Shown: positions 35,160 through 49,052, numbered from the stretch's first letter. The stretch: DNA of 64,000 nucleotides from Hemicordylus capensis (GCF_027244095.1 NC_069658.1:47417001-47481000), one strand, 5' to 3'. Program-made: numbers and translations. The notes: generated by a model not told the origin, from the sequence alone.

Positions 35160-37368
35160 TTTTCGGCCAAGGTAGTTACTTGGTGTCCCTATTGGGATTC
35201 CTCTAGGATGCTTTTAATTTCTTCCATTTCCTCCTGTACGTTTCTTATCTTTGCAAACTGATAGCTGTAACTCGAGTCTATCGACATAAGTTCTGTGGTA
35301 TCTTCTCTAATCTGGGCTAGGACTCGGTCCAGTTTTTCCACATCGGGGTCTTTCTCCCCTGAAGTTTGGACAGATGGGTCTTTTGTTTGTATGGCTTGGC
35401 ATAGGGCTGACTTTTCCTCTTCATGTTGTTTTAGAATGCTCTTGTATTCTTTCTTTAGGTTCCATATTTCTGCTGCTTTGTCTTGTTCCACCCTCAACTC
35501 TTCCTCCAGGTCGGTTACAATTTTGGGTGTATTTAGTCCAGTTTTCTTTGGGGCCCTTGAGTGCTTCAAGGATATCCATTTGTTTTTTTGCGGGCTTTCT
35601 GAGTTGTCTCTGTTCTTTGATCAACTCATCTGCCTGTTGGACAGCTGCCGAGTCTGAAGGAGGGATCAATTCATCATTGGCATCTGGAACCTCTGCCATG
35701 GTTGCTAGCACCTTGAATCTATTCTGTTGGGTTAGACCCATTCCTGTGTCCTTGGGGTGTCTATTTAGATTGGTAGACCTTTTTCTTTCATCCTCCCATT
35801 GCTTTTTTGTTTGGTTTTCTTAGAAGATGCCTGCATTCATGGGGACGAAAGTTGATCTTGCGTCTCCCTAGTTGCACCCTCCAAGCTTGTGTGATCAGCC
35901 AGTGGGAGAGGATGCATGTCCATCTCCTCTTCTGCCCCATGGTAATCCTGTTGTTGTTGTTGTTATTGTTGTTGTCTGTCTTGTCTTTCAGGTGGTCCTT
36001 CTGTTTGTTTTTGTGCTCTCCATTTCCCTGATTCAGCTACTTCCACCGCTTTCGTTGCCCTTTCTCTATTACTTTTATTGTAATGTGCTTCAGGGCACCA
36101 GAAGTACATGTGGCCTACTTCCATGCATAGGTTGCAGCGAATGCTTTTATAGCAACTCATAGTACTGTGACCTCTCACTCCACATTTGGAGCAGAGTGAT
36201 GTGTTGCATTCCCTGCAAATGTGATCATAGGCCTCGCAGTGGTAGCATGCTGGCGGTTGTCCGCTGTAATGGAGGCTTGCTCTGTCGGAGCCCAGGAAGA
36301 AATATTTTGGAAGGTGCTGTATTGTCCCTGTTACGGGGTCTGTACATAGTGCTACTATGCACCAATATTCGCCAGTCCAAATTCCATAACTGTCCTTCCT
36401 TTCATGCGGGCCCATTAGGACATTAGCGTGCCTCCCCAACCACATAGCCACATCTTCTGCCGGCACTGTTGTGGTCCGAAGGGTTATTGTAAGGACCCTA
36501 GTATTGGCTTTAAATAGAGGTATTAATTGAAAACCAGCAAGAAGGTCAGGATAGAAGTCGTCTATCTTCTTGCAGCTTGACCAGAAACTGTGATATGCTG
36601 CCTGGTTTCTCAAACAAACATCTATTTTGTTAGACCCCCACCAGTTGGATGACAGCCCATAGATGTGATGTCGGGAAAACCATTGCCTCCAGTACTAACC
36701 TTTTGATGACATAGTCTCTGGTCACTTTCTGTTCATCAGTTACTAAATAGTGGAACCGGATTACAAAACGTTTCTTCGGGTCGTCATCTTCAGATAGAGT
36801 ACTGGGCATGGCTGCTAGCATCTCATTCTCGATTTCGAACTGAGCTAAGAAATCTGCCAGTCCGTCCGCGGCTACTCCGGCTGTGGTTTCCCCCTGCCTT
36901 GGTATATCATTCTTTTTGCCTCTGTTGGAGTCGATCACAGAAGCAAAGGATCGAGTTCTTCCCGAGGCCGCTTTTGATGTATCTGGTGGCTTTTGCATGC
37001 TAGTTTGTGGGGTTGACTTTCCTGTTGCGGTCCCCCTCTTGGATTGTAAAGTTTCGGGAATGGCTTTTGGAGTCTGCAAATTCACACATGGGTTTCCCAG
37101 TGTGTTCCATGTGTTTTTTTTCTGTAGTAACTTTGGTTTTGGGTTTTACTGCCCTCTGTTCCCGAGTCTCAGGTTCTCTTGGTTCAGGTGTCAGTCTTCC
37201 TATTCTTGATCCTCCTAGGATGACAGGCCACTCAGGTTCACCTTGGTCTTCTCCATTTGAGGTTGCTCCCTGAGAAGGTGTTTCTTGACTTTCAGTACTT
37301 GGGAGTAAGCGTTTTGATGGGCTTGATGTCCCCTCTGTCTTTAAGGCTTCTTCTAGACGAGGTTTTTT
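35160..37368 (-). pseudogene. LINE ORF1: RNA-binding protein with three CCHC knuckles
   Basis: A polar N-terminal region (KKPRLEEALKTEG...) leads to a globular region ('RVLTITLRTTTVPAEDVAMW'). Three consecutive CX2CX4HX4C knuckles follow (CYHC...C, CSKC...C, CNLC...C) at about 36230-36085, and then a glutamine- and lysine-rich coiled-coil tail (35189-35741). Frames change several times, so it is broken. Zinc knuckles are a hallmark of the Tx1 group. Confidence 0.85.
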
Positions 37369-37369
37369 T

Positions 37370-37493
37370 GCTGAGAGAGATTCCTACCTGCAACCTTGGA
37401 GAAGCCGCTGCCAGTCTGTGAAGACAATACTGAGCTAGATAGACCAATGGTCTGACTCAGTATATGGCAGTTTCCTATGTTCCTATGTTCCTA
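37370..37493 (+). mobile_element. SINE 3' half ('ctgagagagattcctacctg' to 'tcctatgttcctac')
   Basis: Matches the 3' half of the 41.8- and 62.7-kb SINEs. The 5' half is absent; the copy starts exactly where the LINE ORF1 frame stops. Confidence 0.85.
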
Positions 37494-37659
37494 CATTTTT
37501 TTCCTTTAAAACCACAGGCTTTCACTTAATGATTATATTTTTCTTGTACTGTCTTCAAAGCAGGAGGGAAAGGCTTCTTAGCATTCCTTTAACAAGTTGT
37601 TTTAGTAAGAACTAATCTGCCTACTTTTCTTTCACTATCCCTACAACTAGACTAAATTT

Positions 37660-38412
37660 GGCAGTTCACAAATGAGCCAACTTGTGCCTCAAATGTTCAT
37701 GCATCTGCCATCTTGAATTGGGGTGGATGGCATCATCACAAACTATACATTTCAGGTGTCCCTATGTGTCCTTAAAACTGTACCAGATTTGGTCCATATC
37801 AGTTCCCACTTGCACCTCAAATGTTCATGTGTCTGCCATCATGAATCAGGGTGGATGTCATCATTACAAATACCCTTGAGCCATCCCTAAGTGTCCCTAC
37901 ACCTGTAGCAAATTTGGTTCAAATTGGTTAGGCAGTACACAAATTAGCCCTCTTGCACCTCAAATAATAACATGTCCGCCATCTTGGATTGGGTTGGATG
38001 ACATCATAACAAACTATGCTGTTGAGGTGTCTCTGTGCTGTTGAGGTGTCCCTGCTATGCTGCACCAAATTGGTACAACTGCACCAAATTTGGTTCAAAT
38101 CAGTTAGGCAGTCCACAAGTTAGCCCTCTTGAGCCTCAAACATTTACACATCCACCATCTTGGATTGGAGTGGATGACATCATCACAAACTATGCCATTG
38201 AGGCATCCCTATGTGTTCCTACAGCTGTAGCAAATTTGTTTCAAATTGGTTAGGTGGTTCACAAGTTAGCCCACTTGCACCTCAAATGTTCATGCATCCA
38301 CCATCTTGGATTGGAGTGGATGACATCACCACAAACTATGCCATTGAGGCTTCCCTATGGATCCCTACAGCTGGAGCAAATTTGGTTCAAATCAGTTAGG
38401 TGGTTCACAAGA
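37660..38412. repeat. Tandem array, five ~125-175-bp units with YY1-like motif
   Basis: Each unit carries 'cctcaaat', a GCCATCTTG-like word (starting near 37708, 37835, 37977, 38153 and 38299), 'ggatgacatcat' and 'caaatttggttcaaat'. Units differ by substitutions and small insertions. The CCGCCATCTTGG form at 37976 fits the YY1 consensus, and TGACATCA resembles an ATF/CRE half-palindrome. Confidence 0.85.
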
Positions 38413-39960
38413 GGATGTAGCTTGCTGCTGAAGTAAGTCACTGATTAGCTGTTTGGGGGGTGGAGCTACATTCCTTGGCTGGGTGTGGGTCAATCTAGGC
38501 TTGCTCTCTTAAGAAATGTATACAGGGCTGGGAACTTGTGACTGGGTGAGCAAACAGGAAGAAGGGAGTTTTGCAGGCCATTTTATGGGGTTGCTTAGGA
38601 ACTCCAAGGAATATGGGCAATAATGGAAGCATTGCATGTTCTGTGTAGGGTATATGCACTGCTAGGCCTGTGCGACCGGGCACAATCGGAGCTCTAATAA
38701 GCATTTCCCCCACATACCATGTGGAGGCAGATACATGGCAGGAGCTGCCACGTGGAGGTAGCTATCTGTGCAATCTGCACCAGGTCGTAGTTTCTTTTGG
38801 CAGTGTGAGGGGTCTTTTGGATCAGAAGCACTACCTGGACAGGGGAGGCTGGGCATGTGCAGGGAGGGTGCATGGGGAGGCTGGGAACAAGTTCAAGGAT
38901 GCCTGGGAGCAGTTGTGCCTCCCAGTGCTTTCCTCATTGGAGACCTTCTACAGCTAACATTGGCACCATTAGCAACTTCTTCCAGAGGTACTCTCATCCC
39001 TGGATTTCTGGGTGGAATTCCAGAGCCCCCAAAGCACCTGGGTCTCCCCCCCCCCGCCCCCCACCGATCCTCTTTCATCTGTCCTGGGTGGTGTGGTTGC
39101 TGCACCGCTGGCCCACGCGGCACTGGGTGGCTGAGCGTGATTGTGAACGGTGTCCGGCGGCTGAGTGTGACCTCTGCTTTATAGACAGAGGGAGAAGCGG
39201 GGAAGAAATATGTGGAACTGGAATAGATTAAGGTGGATGATGAAATGTTTCTGCTAATGCATATTTGCATAAATATACCGGTTTTATAGGCTTACATTTT
39301 TGTGAGTCCAGTTGCTGTTTGTGCTCCCAATAACCCACATGTTAAAAATACTCTCTGTGTGTACATGTATGATGCTTAACTTGTGTTTGTGGGGGCTGGG
39401 GGGTGGGATCCAAAAACCTTTAGGTCCAGGCTCCAAAATTACCTACATGCACCTCTGACTTCCTTGAGAGGGCAAATAGAACTGTGAGGGCCCTAGTCCA
39501 GAATGGGACCACAGTGGGGCAAGGATTAAAGATGAGCATTCCCCCTATCCTGGTCCCAGGCTAGACTGAGGGAAACCTATTTGCATTTTAAAAAGCAAAC
39601 ACGCAAAACCAGGAAATATGTTTAACATTATCTGGTTTACTCCTGAGACCCAAGATCTGGGTTGTGTGTGTAGCAAGCAATGGAACAAGAGGCAACACAG
39701 ATTTGACAGAGAAATGGGGAGGGGAGAAATAGTCTTGAGTTTTTGCAGTTGACTATCAATCTACCAGGGATGTGCATGAATCAAATTTATTTTGATGGGG
39801 GATGCTAGGATTTGTAGTCAGCAACATCTGGCAGACCCCAGGTTAAGAGCCATTGATCTAAGCTGACTGTAATTGTACATAAAATTGCTGGGAAGAAACA
39901 CCAGCCTGAAACAAGACCTACTAGAAATATTCTTGTTGAATATGCATTTGGCTTGGCTTC
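38413..39960. other. Intergenic; scrap of foldback family at 39768
   Basis: 'cagggatgtgcatgaat' at 39768 recalls the TAGGGATGTGCAC termini, followed by a MITE-like 'gtagtcagcaacatctgg'. Otherwise nothing is supported. Confidence 0.4.
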
Positions 39961-39961
39961 T

Positions 39962-40881
<920 letters not shown>

Positions 40882-40897
40882 CAAGAGAAGACAAAGA

Positions 40898-41402
40898 GGC
40901 TCTTCACACAATTACTGTGAAGAGCCATAAGGGGATTTGTGGGGAGAGTGGGTTTGCCCCGCTCTTCCCGAAGATGATCAGGGAGCCCTCCCTGGGCAGC
41001 CAGATTGGCCGCTCAGACTATTACCAGCTCCGTGATGGAGCTGGTTGGGGTGGCAGGGTTTGGGGGCCTCCCGGCCCCCAGAAGTCCCATAAGGCACCAC
41101 ACAAGTGCACTGTGCCTTTTGGGGAGCCTCCCGACGCCAAGGAGCTTGTTGTAGCCTCCCAGTTGGGAGACTACTCATGAGTCGGTGCAGTGCAGAGTTG
41201 CACCGCAATGACACACGATCAAGGAACCTGCTTTTCGGGCTCCCTTGTGCCTGAAACCCAGGTTTAGCAGCGGGCGCCGTAAGCAGGCTTGCCGCTGAGC
41301 TGCTGCCAGGAGCCATGTGGCTCCGATTGCTACTCACAATCAGGCGAAATTGGGCTGGAGGCTTCCCTAGCCCGATTTTTGCTGATCATGGGAATAGCCT
41401 CA
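40898..41402. mobile_element. Multi-hairpin foldback element, second family
   Basis: The ends GAGGCTCTTC and GAGGCTATTC (read inward) match at 9/10. The inside has sub-hairpins such as 'ggctcttcacacaattactgtgaagagcc' in two halves, plus 'gcccgatttttgctgatcat'. It shares 'gactactcatgag' with 9297-9795 and 13640-13960. Flanking duplication is weak. Confidence 0.6.
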
Positions 41403-41796
41403 AAAGCAAGTACTCCAGGGGGGGAAATTAAGAGATCATCTGCTCTTACAGTAACGTACAATAGGTAATTTTACCCCCTTGTTACTTTTAGCATGTGGCA
41501 ACAATAAGCAGGAAACAGGTTTATGTTATGACACCACAATTTGCATATGAGGGGGCTAACTGTGGTGCGTCATTGTTAAATGCTGCCATTGTGGGAAATC
41601 TACAATTTACACCCCTTCAGACATATAACCCAAGTGAATGTGGGTACAAAAGGCTCCATGTGAGACATTGTTCATGCTTCCGTCTTTCTCTGACTAGTGG
41701 GTGAGTTCCATGGTCATTTTACTTGGGTCAGTTTCCTTTGGAGGAGACAGTCTTCATGATATATAAACCGAGAGAGAAGCAACTCTCGAGGAGAGA

Positions 41797-42092
41797 GGAG
41801 AGCTGGTCTTGTGGTAGCAAGCATGACTTGTCCCCATAGCTAAGCAGGGTCTGCCCTGGTTGCATCTGAATGGGAGACTTGATGTGTGAGCACTGCAAGA
41901 TCTTCCCCTCAGGGGATGAAGCCGCTCTGGGAAGAGCAGAAGGTTCCAAGTTCCCTCCCTGGCTTCTCCAAGATAGGGCTGAGAGAGATTCCTGCCTGCG
42001 ACCTTGGAGAAGCCGCTGCCAGTCTGTGAAGACAATACTGAGCTAGATAGACCAATGGTCTGACTCAGTATATGGCAGTTTCCTATGTTCCT
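41797..42092 (+). mobile_element. tRNA-derived SINE, full copy
   Basis: Starts 'aggagagctggtcttgtggt' and ends 'ggcagtttcctatgttccta'. Well preserved compared with 6353-6645. Confidence 0.85.
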
Positions 42093-42344
42093 AACACTTC
42101 CTGCCAGAGCCTGAAACTGCTTTGCCATATGCTGTTTCTCACAGTAGCTGACATCCAGACTAACATACTGCATTACTGCAATGAACAAAGATGCACACAT
42201 ATAAAAAGGTTGTGTAGTTGAGTACATGCTCAAAGTTGTGCAATTTCATGTGGTCTTGGTCCACTTGTGCAAGTGTTGCACTTGTGCAACAAGGATAGCG
42301 GATAGTTTTGCATCATTTCCTGCAACATGTGTAGGCCAAGGACA

Positions 42345-42690
42345 CAGTGGCCCTTTTATGTGGCGAAGTGATGCAGTTGTCTCAGGCGGAAGACTATTGG
42401 GGCACCAGCTGGGCAGCAAAATGCCCCCTCCCCACTACCACTATCCGAGCAACTCTTCTGGGCCAATCCAACCCTTGCAAGCTTTATAAGGTGTTCCTCT
42501 CCTGACACTCCTTGCAAAGCCTGCAAAAGGCATGAGCTAAGAAAAGGAGGCCACTGGCAACCTTCCCCCTCACTGCCCGCTTGGCGCTTTCAAAGCTTGC
42601 AATAGTTGGTTTTGAAAGGAGGTTGGTGCCCAAAGAACCTGGGCTACCGCCCACCAGGGGCCACACCTCGTGGCCCCAGACACACACACA
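42345..42690 (+). repeat. Interspersed element, copy 1 (inverted partner at 45.7 kb)
   Basis: Words such as 'ctcaggcggaaga', 'ggcagcaaaatgccccct', 'gagcaactcttctggg' and 'ctccttgcaaagc' reappear inverted at 45715-46065. Probably a hAT-type non-autonomous family; ends not fixed. Confidence 0.6.
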
Positions 42691-42941
42691 CCCCCAATGT
42701 GACGTGGTTTAGAACCAGAAGTTCTTACCTTGTTGCATGGATCACACTGAACTGGCAGTAGAGTTTGGTGTTACATTTTCTTCTCAGTCTGAAACCACAA
42801 GTGGAATAGTGACAGTTTACTGCCAAAATAACGGTGTGTGTAGTACAGAAGTCGAATGCTTCACTGCTGAAGGGACTGTTGGAATAAGCTGTTGCTGTTT
42901 GAAATGGTGGTTGATGTAAACTTACTCATAACTGCATAGAT

Positions 42942-43090
42942 CAGGGGAGGTTCTCCAGCTGGTGTTGGACTACAACTCTCATCATCCTAATCTGCATGAT
43001 TATAGCAGGGATTATGGGAGTTGTAGTCAAGCCCCTGGCATAACTAGGGATGATGGGAGTTGTAGTCCAACAACAGCTGGAAAACCTCTG
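42942..43090. mobile_element. hAT MITE with internal duplication
   Basis: CAGGGGAGGTTCTCCAGCTG and CAGAGGTTTTCCAGCTGT face each other. The flanks gcatagat/gcacagac match at 6/8. The ACTACAACTC word occurs three times because an inner segment is duplicated. Confidence 0.7.
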
Positions 43091-43098
43091 GCACAGAC

Positions 43099-44851
43099 TT
43101 ATGGTGTCTTTGTGAAAACCGATTCATTTTAAAAAATACTGTATACAAATTTGAGCACTCGAGGGATGCTGGGAAGATCACAGATCATTATTAGGTGGTT
43201 AATTATTATTTTTAAAACATATTTCTATACCGCAAAAAACTTGTGTCTCTTACAGTTTCCCATTGAGTGGCCCTTGCATCCTAAGATGATCCTAAGCAGT
43301 GCCTACCCGGGCACCTCCATTCCAACCTAAAATCCCCAGCTGCTCTTTTCACACTGACTCTGCCCGCTCTCTTCACACAGACAAACTTTGCAGGAGAGGT
43401 GGGGAGAAGGACAGGGTTATTCACCTTCAGTCCCTCCTTTCAAGGTCTTGCCTGCTTTTTGTCAGGCTCCACATGCCATTGCTCATTTCAGAATTGTCAG
43501 AGCCATTAGCAGCCCTTGAGGAAACATCCTCTGGGCCTCTTTCACGCAGCAACTAGTGACTAAGTTGTATAATAATGGCCAGCCAGCTAACCATCTACCA
43601 GCAGCACGGGTGCTGCCCAAGGCAAGGCCATGCACTCCCAGCTGGCCACGCCCCTCACAGCAGCATCAGGGGTAGGGCCAGTGGGGCCTCCCTAGCCTGC
43701 CTCTTCCACCTTCCTCATTGCCATGGGGAGGGACAGGTTTTGAAATTCAGGTTCAACAGTAAGAAAAGAAGAAGCTCCTTTCTCGCCACCCTCACAGCTG
43801 TATCTGCAGTTTAAAATCCAGTGGTGATGGGGAAGAGTGGCGGGGTAGTCAGGAGCAGAGAGCAGGCAAGGCAACACCCAGCTGGTGAGGGCAGGGGCAG
43901 GATACCTATACTCACCTCCCCATGATGGAGATGCTGCCTGAAGCTCTCCTCTCTCACCTTCCCTCCTGGACAAGCCACCCCTGTGACCCACCAATTCATA
44001 ACAATATCAATCTTCCCTTCCCCTCCCTCCCTCCCACTTCCTCCCATTATTTTTCAATGCAAGTCATTGCATTTGACTATATACCTGGAATGAGCCTCCA
44101 GTTTCTACATTTTTTATAACATGCCACATCAAATATTGTATTTACCTGAATCCAAGTCTAGGTTTTTCCCCCAAGTTCCTACCTGTTAGAAATGGGGGAG
44201 GGAGGTTTCTGTCAAACTCAGAGTCCTCCTTCTTTTGGATTAATATAGATACAAACTGTATTTAACCTCTGTTTTTTATGGGAGTCATCTTCAATTTGGA
44301 GTGATCTTGTATTCGGGTAAATGCGGCATGTTTTGGAAGAATCGAAATGTCAAATGCTTTTGCTCTCTCTATGAGCACCAAGTTAAGCACGTACTTAAAT
44401 CTCACCCACTGAAATCAATAGGATTTTAAAAGTGCTTAACTTTGGATTGTGCTCTATAGTGATAATATGTCCCCCTGTAGCAGTAACTCCCCAAAGCTCA
44501 AGAATCCTCTTCAGCATTTAGTTTAAAGTAGTACTAGTGACTCATTCATTTCTCCATCTGTCCTCTTGTCACTCCCTCCTTAAGTCTAATCAGGCAACAT
44601 CTGCATTTTCACTGGCAGTGGCGAACTCTTCCATATTTGCTGCTGTTCAAAAACACTGATAGCATTTTGCATGAACATTTTGCATAACTACAGATTTACT
44701 GTGTTTACATATGAAGTTTCCTGGGACAATTGGTGAATAACTATGCTTTTATATAAAAGATTCAAAATTTGGTCCTTGAACTGAAAAAGGAAAAGGTAGG
44801 TGGGGAGAGAGGCATGTCTCTGAAATCAATGGTGTCTAGCTTTGTTTAAGT
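43099..44851. other. Intergenic, nothing recognised
   Basis: GC-moderate with chance frames on both strands. No supported feature. Confidence 0.35.
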
Positions 44852-45030
44852 AGATCCAGTGTGGTGAAGTGGCTAGAATGTTGGGCATATAGAGCTGGGA
44901 AACCTGGGTTCAAATCTCCCCTCAGCTTAGGCCCGTCACCATCTCTTAGCCTCAGCTTCCTTACAGGATTGTTGTGATGATAAAATGGGAACAGCCTCTG
45001 GCTGGCTATCTAAATAGCTTCATATTTTGT
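44852..45030 (+). mobile_element. tRNA-headed squamate SINE, degraded
   Basis: Head 'tccagtgtggtgaagtggct', B box 'gggttcaaatctcc', body 'ttacaggattgttgtgatga'. Same family as 1588-1815. Confidence 0.7.
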
Positions 45031-45714
45031 GAAAGTGAAGTTGTGTAGGGCATCACAATGTATGCTCAAAACAATTTGCATTCTCCCCAAGAAAACCCAA
45101 ATGTATTCATTAAATAAATTCTATATAGTTAGAGTTTCTTGCATATAAGTGATCAATTTTGCATAGGGCAGATCCCAAGGGGACATTGTGCACATACTGC
45201 ATCTGTATTCAGTTTTGTCAAACTTACTTTTCAGGAGTTGCCTCCGTCAAAAACCCTTTGAAAGCACTTTCCATTCCAAAAAGGAATTTTAGCATTTGGC
45301 ATAAGAGACTTTCAAAGAAGTGGCATCACTGCATATAAACCATTTCTTCTCACCCTCCCTTAAAATCTTGTGCACACTGAACCCCCAAACTGTGTTTTGA
45401 CCTTGAGAGAATTTAAGAGTTGAATGTCTGGCTCTGTAGGATCTGTTGTGAAATATAAATTCTGAAGCAACCCTGCCCCCCAAAGAATCATGTGTGGAAT
45501 ATGCACACACTGAGGCTGTTTTAATGTGCAGCTTAGCCCAGGTTAGGGATGCCCAGCATGGGTTAGGCTGCGCATGAGAACCACTGGGATCGGGCCTGAT
45601 CCTGGTGGACCAGCGCCACCTAGCCAAGCAAAAGCCATTGCAGCTGGGGATTCTGGGAGTTTTAGTCAACAACATCTGGGAATCCCTGTTAGAGGGAACA
45701 CTGGGATGGGGCAG

Positions 45715-46065
45715 CTGAGAGTGTTGTGGTGCCTGAGGTGCGGTTCCAAAGGCTGCCTTGCCTCATGCTCTTGGTGGGCACCAGCCTCCTTTCAGAACCA
45801 ACTCTTGCAAGGGGGCGGGGGGGGGGCGGTGCAGGGCCGCAGTGGGAAGAGATGATTGCTAGCATCCCCCTCTTCTCTCCTCATCTTTCTTGCAAGCTTT
45901 GCAAGGAGTTGGAGGAGAGGCATTCCTTGCAAAGCTGGCAAGAGTCAGATCAGTCCTGAAGAGCTGCTCCAATGGCAGTAGTAGGGGGCATCTTGCCACC
46001 CTGCTGGTGCTCTAGTATTCTGCCACCTGAGGTGACCACCTCACTTTTCCTCATGGAAAGGTCAC
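45715..46065 (-). repeat. Interspersed element, copy 2
   Basis: Inverted relative of 42345-42690: on the minus strand it reads 'caggtggcagaatactagag', then 'gtggcaagatgcccccta' and 'gagcagctcttcagg'. Confidence 0.6.
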
Positions 46066-47300
46066 TCCTGGGCTGGGAGGCTTCATAAATGGCACCATTT
46101 CATTCTTGCTTATTCACTGTCGCCTAGTAATCAACAAGGTTGAAAACATGTTATTTATAGGCAGCAAACACTAGACCTCAAACAGTACAGTCAAATTATT
46201 GTGGTGTTTTAATAGCAGTAGGAAATCTCTTGGAGATAGTCTGGGGAAAAGAGCAATTCCTAACAGAGCAAGGTGAGAAATCCCAGATGATCCCTACAGA
46301 ATCCTGTTGAGCACTCCTTTCAGCAAAATATATTCTCAGCCAAGCAGGAGAGCTCAGCAACATGCAGGTTTGTGCCTATAGGCCATCTTTTTGCTGCAAT
46401 GGGCTAGAAATGTAAAAAATGATTTAAAATATGTTACATTGATTGCAGTATGTCTCACACACTATTTCAATTTAATGTACACTTTGGTTGACATAGTGAA
46501 AGTAGTACTGATGTTATAAAAAATAAGTCATTGCTAGATAAAAAGTTGTAATTTTAAAAAGTATCGACAGGAATTTAAACTCTGAAGGAGTAACTCAGTA
46601 ATTCTTGACCTGTATGTGTTGTACATTTATTTTATTTATTATTATTTTACTTTGATTTCCCGCTCATCCTCCAAGGAGTCCAGAGCAGTGTACATACATA
46701 GTTACGGAGTTAAAATTATTATTATTCGGAATAGCTATATAATTGGGGGCGGGGGGAGAGAGAGATAAAGCTATTTTAACTATTCTATGAAAAATCCAAC
46801 CTGTACTGAATATGATACGAAGCTGAAAATAACTATATGCTACAACAAAGCACTTCCAGGTCCTAATTAAGACTCTGCCACTTTGCACCTGTTGCGGTAT
46901 CATGGCAACAATCTTTAAAAAAAAAAACACCTTCCCAGTGGAGGCCAGTACCAATAATGTATCTCCGGTCCACAAGTTGCAACTTGTTGAGTTGCTGGAC
47001 AGGTTCTGTGTCAGAAAAGGGAGATTCGATTTTAGCTTTATCTTTCCATGCTTCGGAAAACAGAAACGTCATAATTTCCAGATGCCTATGATCTAAATTT
47101 ATGTTAGTGCTGGGTCATGGGGAGCCACCGGAGCATAAATTGTAGCCGGAAGTGAGGACTGGAAAGACCCAGCTGAGGAACAGGAATGAGAGAGTTGACC
47201 AGGAACTGGCTTAGGAAGCAAGCTGGGAGTAAACATCAATGGGTCAAAGATACAAAGGTTGAAGCTGAGCAAATGTCAGGAGCCAGGAGCAAAATACAAG
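46066..47300. other. Intergenic; SINE tail at 46640-46700
   Basis: A minus-strand tail 'tccttggaggatgagcggga' is an isolated end of the 1588-1815 SINE family. Nothing else is supported. Confidence 0.45.
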
Positions 47301-48079
47301 TAGGGATGTGCACGGAACCGCGGTCCGGTGGTCCAGCACTGGTGTGTGGGACTCTTTAAGGGTGGGGGAGGGTTACTCCCCGCCGCTGTGTTTCCCCTGC
47401 CGGCACATTCGTTTAGTAAAGCTTTTGGGGCGGCAGGATACCTCCCTGCCGCCCCTTCCCCCAGTTGTCAGCAAAAGGCTTCAAAAAGCCTTTTGCGCAT
47501 GCGCATGTCGCGCACGCACATCACTGCTCTGCGACACACGCGCGTACATGACACGGACACATGACGTGCGTGCGCGACGTGCACATGCGCAAAAGGCTTT
47601 TTGAAGCCTTTTGCCGACAACTGGGGGAAGGGGCGGCAGGGAGGTATCCTGCCACCCCAAAAGCTTTACTAAACGAATGTGCCGGCGGGGGAAATGCGGC
47701 GGGGGGGGGTAAGTACACCCTCCCCCGCCCTTAAAGAGCCACCCACACCAATGCCAGATGTTGCAGATGTTGGCCTACAACTCCCATAATCCCTGGCTAT
47801 TGATCACTGTGGATGGGGATTATGGGAGCTGTAGTCCAAAAACAGCTGGGGGAACTAAGTTGAGCAGGCCTGGCTTAGAACATATCGGTCAAATTCACAT
47901 ATAATGCAGAGCCGAAGGTCCAATGGACCTGTGGTTCCATGCTCCACTCCCCTTGCTCTCCCGTCCGAATTTGGATGTTCAGGAGAGCAGCCTCTCTGCA
48001 GTCAGCTGGACCGCCCTCATGTCCGGACCGGTTTGGAGGCCTTCAGAATGGCCTCCGGACTGGTCCGGGCTCATCCCTA
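47301..48079. mobile_element. hAT foldback element carrying a 244-bp foreign segment (779 bp)
   Basis: TAGGGATGTGCACG...CTCATCCCTA is flanked by a perfect 8-bp duplication AATACAAG (47293-47300, 48080-48087), so the whole block moved as one unit. Paired GC-rich arms (47400-47530 with 47570-47690) match the 10545-11061 member. Between the right arm and the terminal 'gtccggaccggtttggaggc' lies a segment (47762-48005) absent from the sister copy. It is an inverted copy of 49539-49782. Confidence 0.92.
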
Positions 48080-48310
48080 AATACAAGCTGGAAGCCAGGG
48101 TCAAAGCCAGGTGTCAAGCCAGAGGAACCAAGATCAGAAAACAAAACACACCTGAACCAAGGAGATGTTGAAACTGAAACAAAGCCAAGGCCAGATAGTA
48201 GAGCTGGCCCTAGGATTTTTGATGTCCTAGGTGAAGTATGTCTTTGGCAGCACCCTCTCCCACATTCCGTTAGAAGTATATTCTGCATGTACAGAAGTGC
48301 AACATGTTGC

Positions 48311-49044
48311 TAGGCGTGTGTACAAAACCAGAAAACCCGGTTCGGTTTGAGTAGAACCAGACTTGAACCAAACTGGGTCTGGTCTGGTTCTGTACAAACT
48401 AGAGCTGAGCCCGGTCCAGCTCTAGTCCGAACCAGTTCAGGCCTAGCTCAGTGAGGAATGGAGCGGGAAAAAGTTATGGAAGACTTACCACCATTGCAGG
48501 GCTTTGGGGAGGGAGGGGAGTGTTGCCATGGCCGAGGGGGTCTCCTGATGTCCCCTCTCCGGCCTTCCCCCAGTCATTTTCAGCCCCTTTAGGGCCATTT
48601 TTTGCCTGTTTGGGGCCATTTTTGGCCCATTACAGGCCTCTTTGCACTGGTGGTGGCCATTTTGGGGGCCTGGTGACATTTTGGGTCACCCGGCCACACA
48701 GATGGCCAGTGTACATGCGCAGTAGCCTCCAAAATGGCTGCCACCAGCACAACAGCCCCAAAGGGGTCAAAAATGACCAGGGATAGGCCAGCGGGGGGTA
48801 CATCAGGAGACCCCCCTCTGCAGCCATGGCAATACCCCCCCCCCCAACACCCTGCAATGTTGGTAACTCTGCCATTTTTTTGTTTGTCTAAAAAACAAAA
48901 ACCCCGAACTGGCCCTGGACCTGCCTGATGGGTTCAGCTCGACTTCAAGCCAAACCAGGCCCAGTCTGGCTCAAGGGCAAGCCCTTGAGATGGGCCAGTT
49001 CAAGTGCGAGATGGCTCAGCCTCAAGCCAGCTCAAACATCCCTA
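48311..49044. mobile_element. hAT foldback element, family TAGGGATG (734 bp)
   Basis: TAGGCGTGTGTAC...AACATCCCTA flanked by catgttgc/cgtgttgc (7/8). Arms around 48473-48620 and 48760-48880 share 'ggtctcctgatgtcccc' and 'tgttgccatggccgag' in inverted order. Confidence 0.82.
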
Positions 49045-49052
49045 CGTGTTGC

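Larger units (their letters stand above)
31806..37369 (-). mobile_element. Tx1-type L1 LINE, near complete but 3' truncated
   Basis: ORF1 (35.2-37.4 kb) carries three CCHC knuckles and ORF2 (31.8-34.7 kb) carries endonuclease plus reverse transcriptase. This arrangement is known for the Tx1 branch of L1 LINEs. The RT is cut just after the catalytic motif, where a Helitron segment begins, and a hAT foldback element sits inside ORF2. The 5' side abuts a SINE half-copy. Confidence 0.88.

Noticed and set aside
37660-38412. CRISPR array
   Set aside because: Units are long, diverged throughout and lack the short-repeat/unique-spacer pattern. The genome is a vertebrate.
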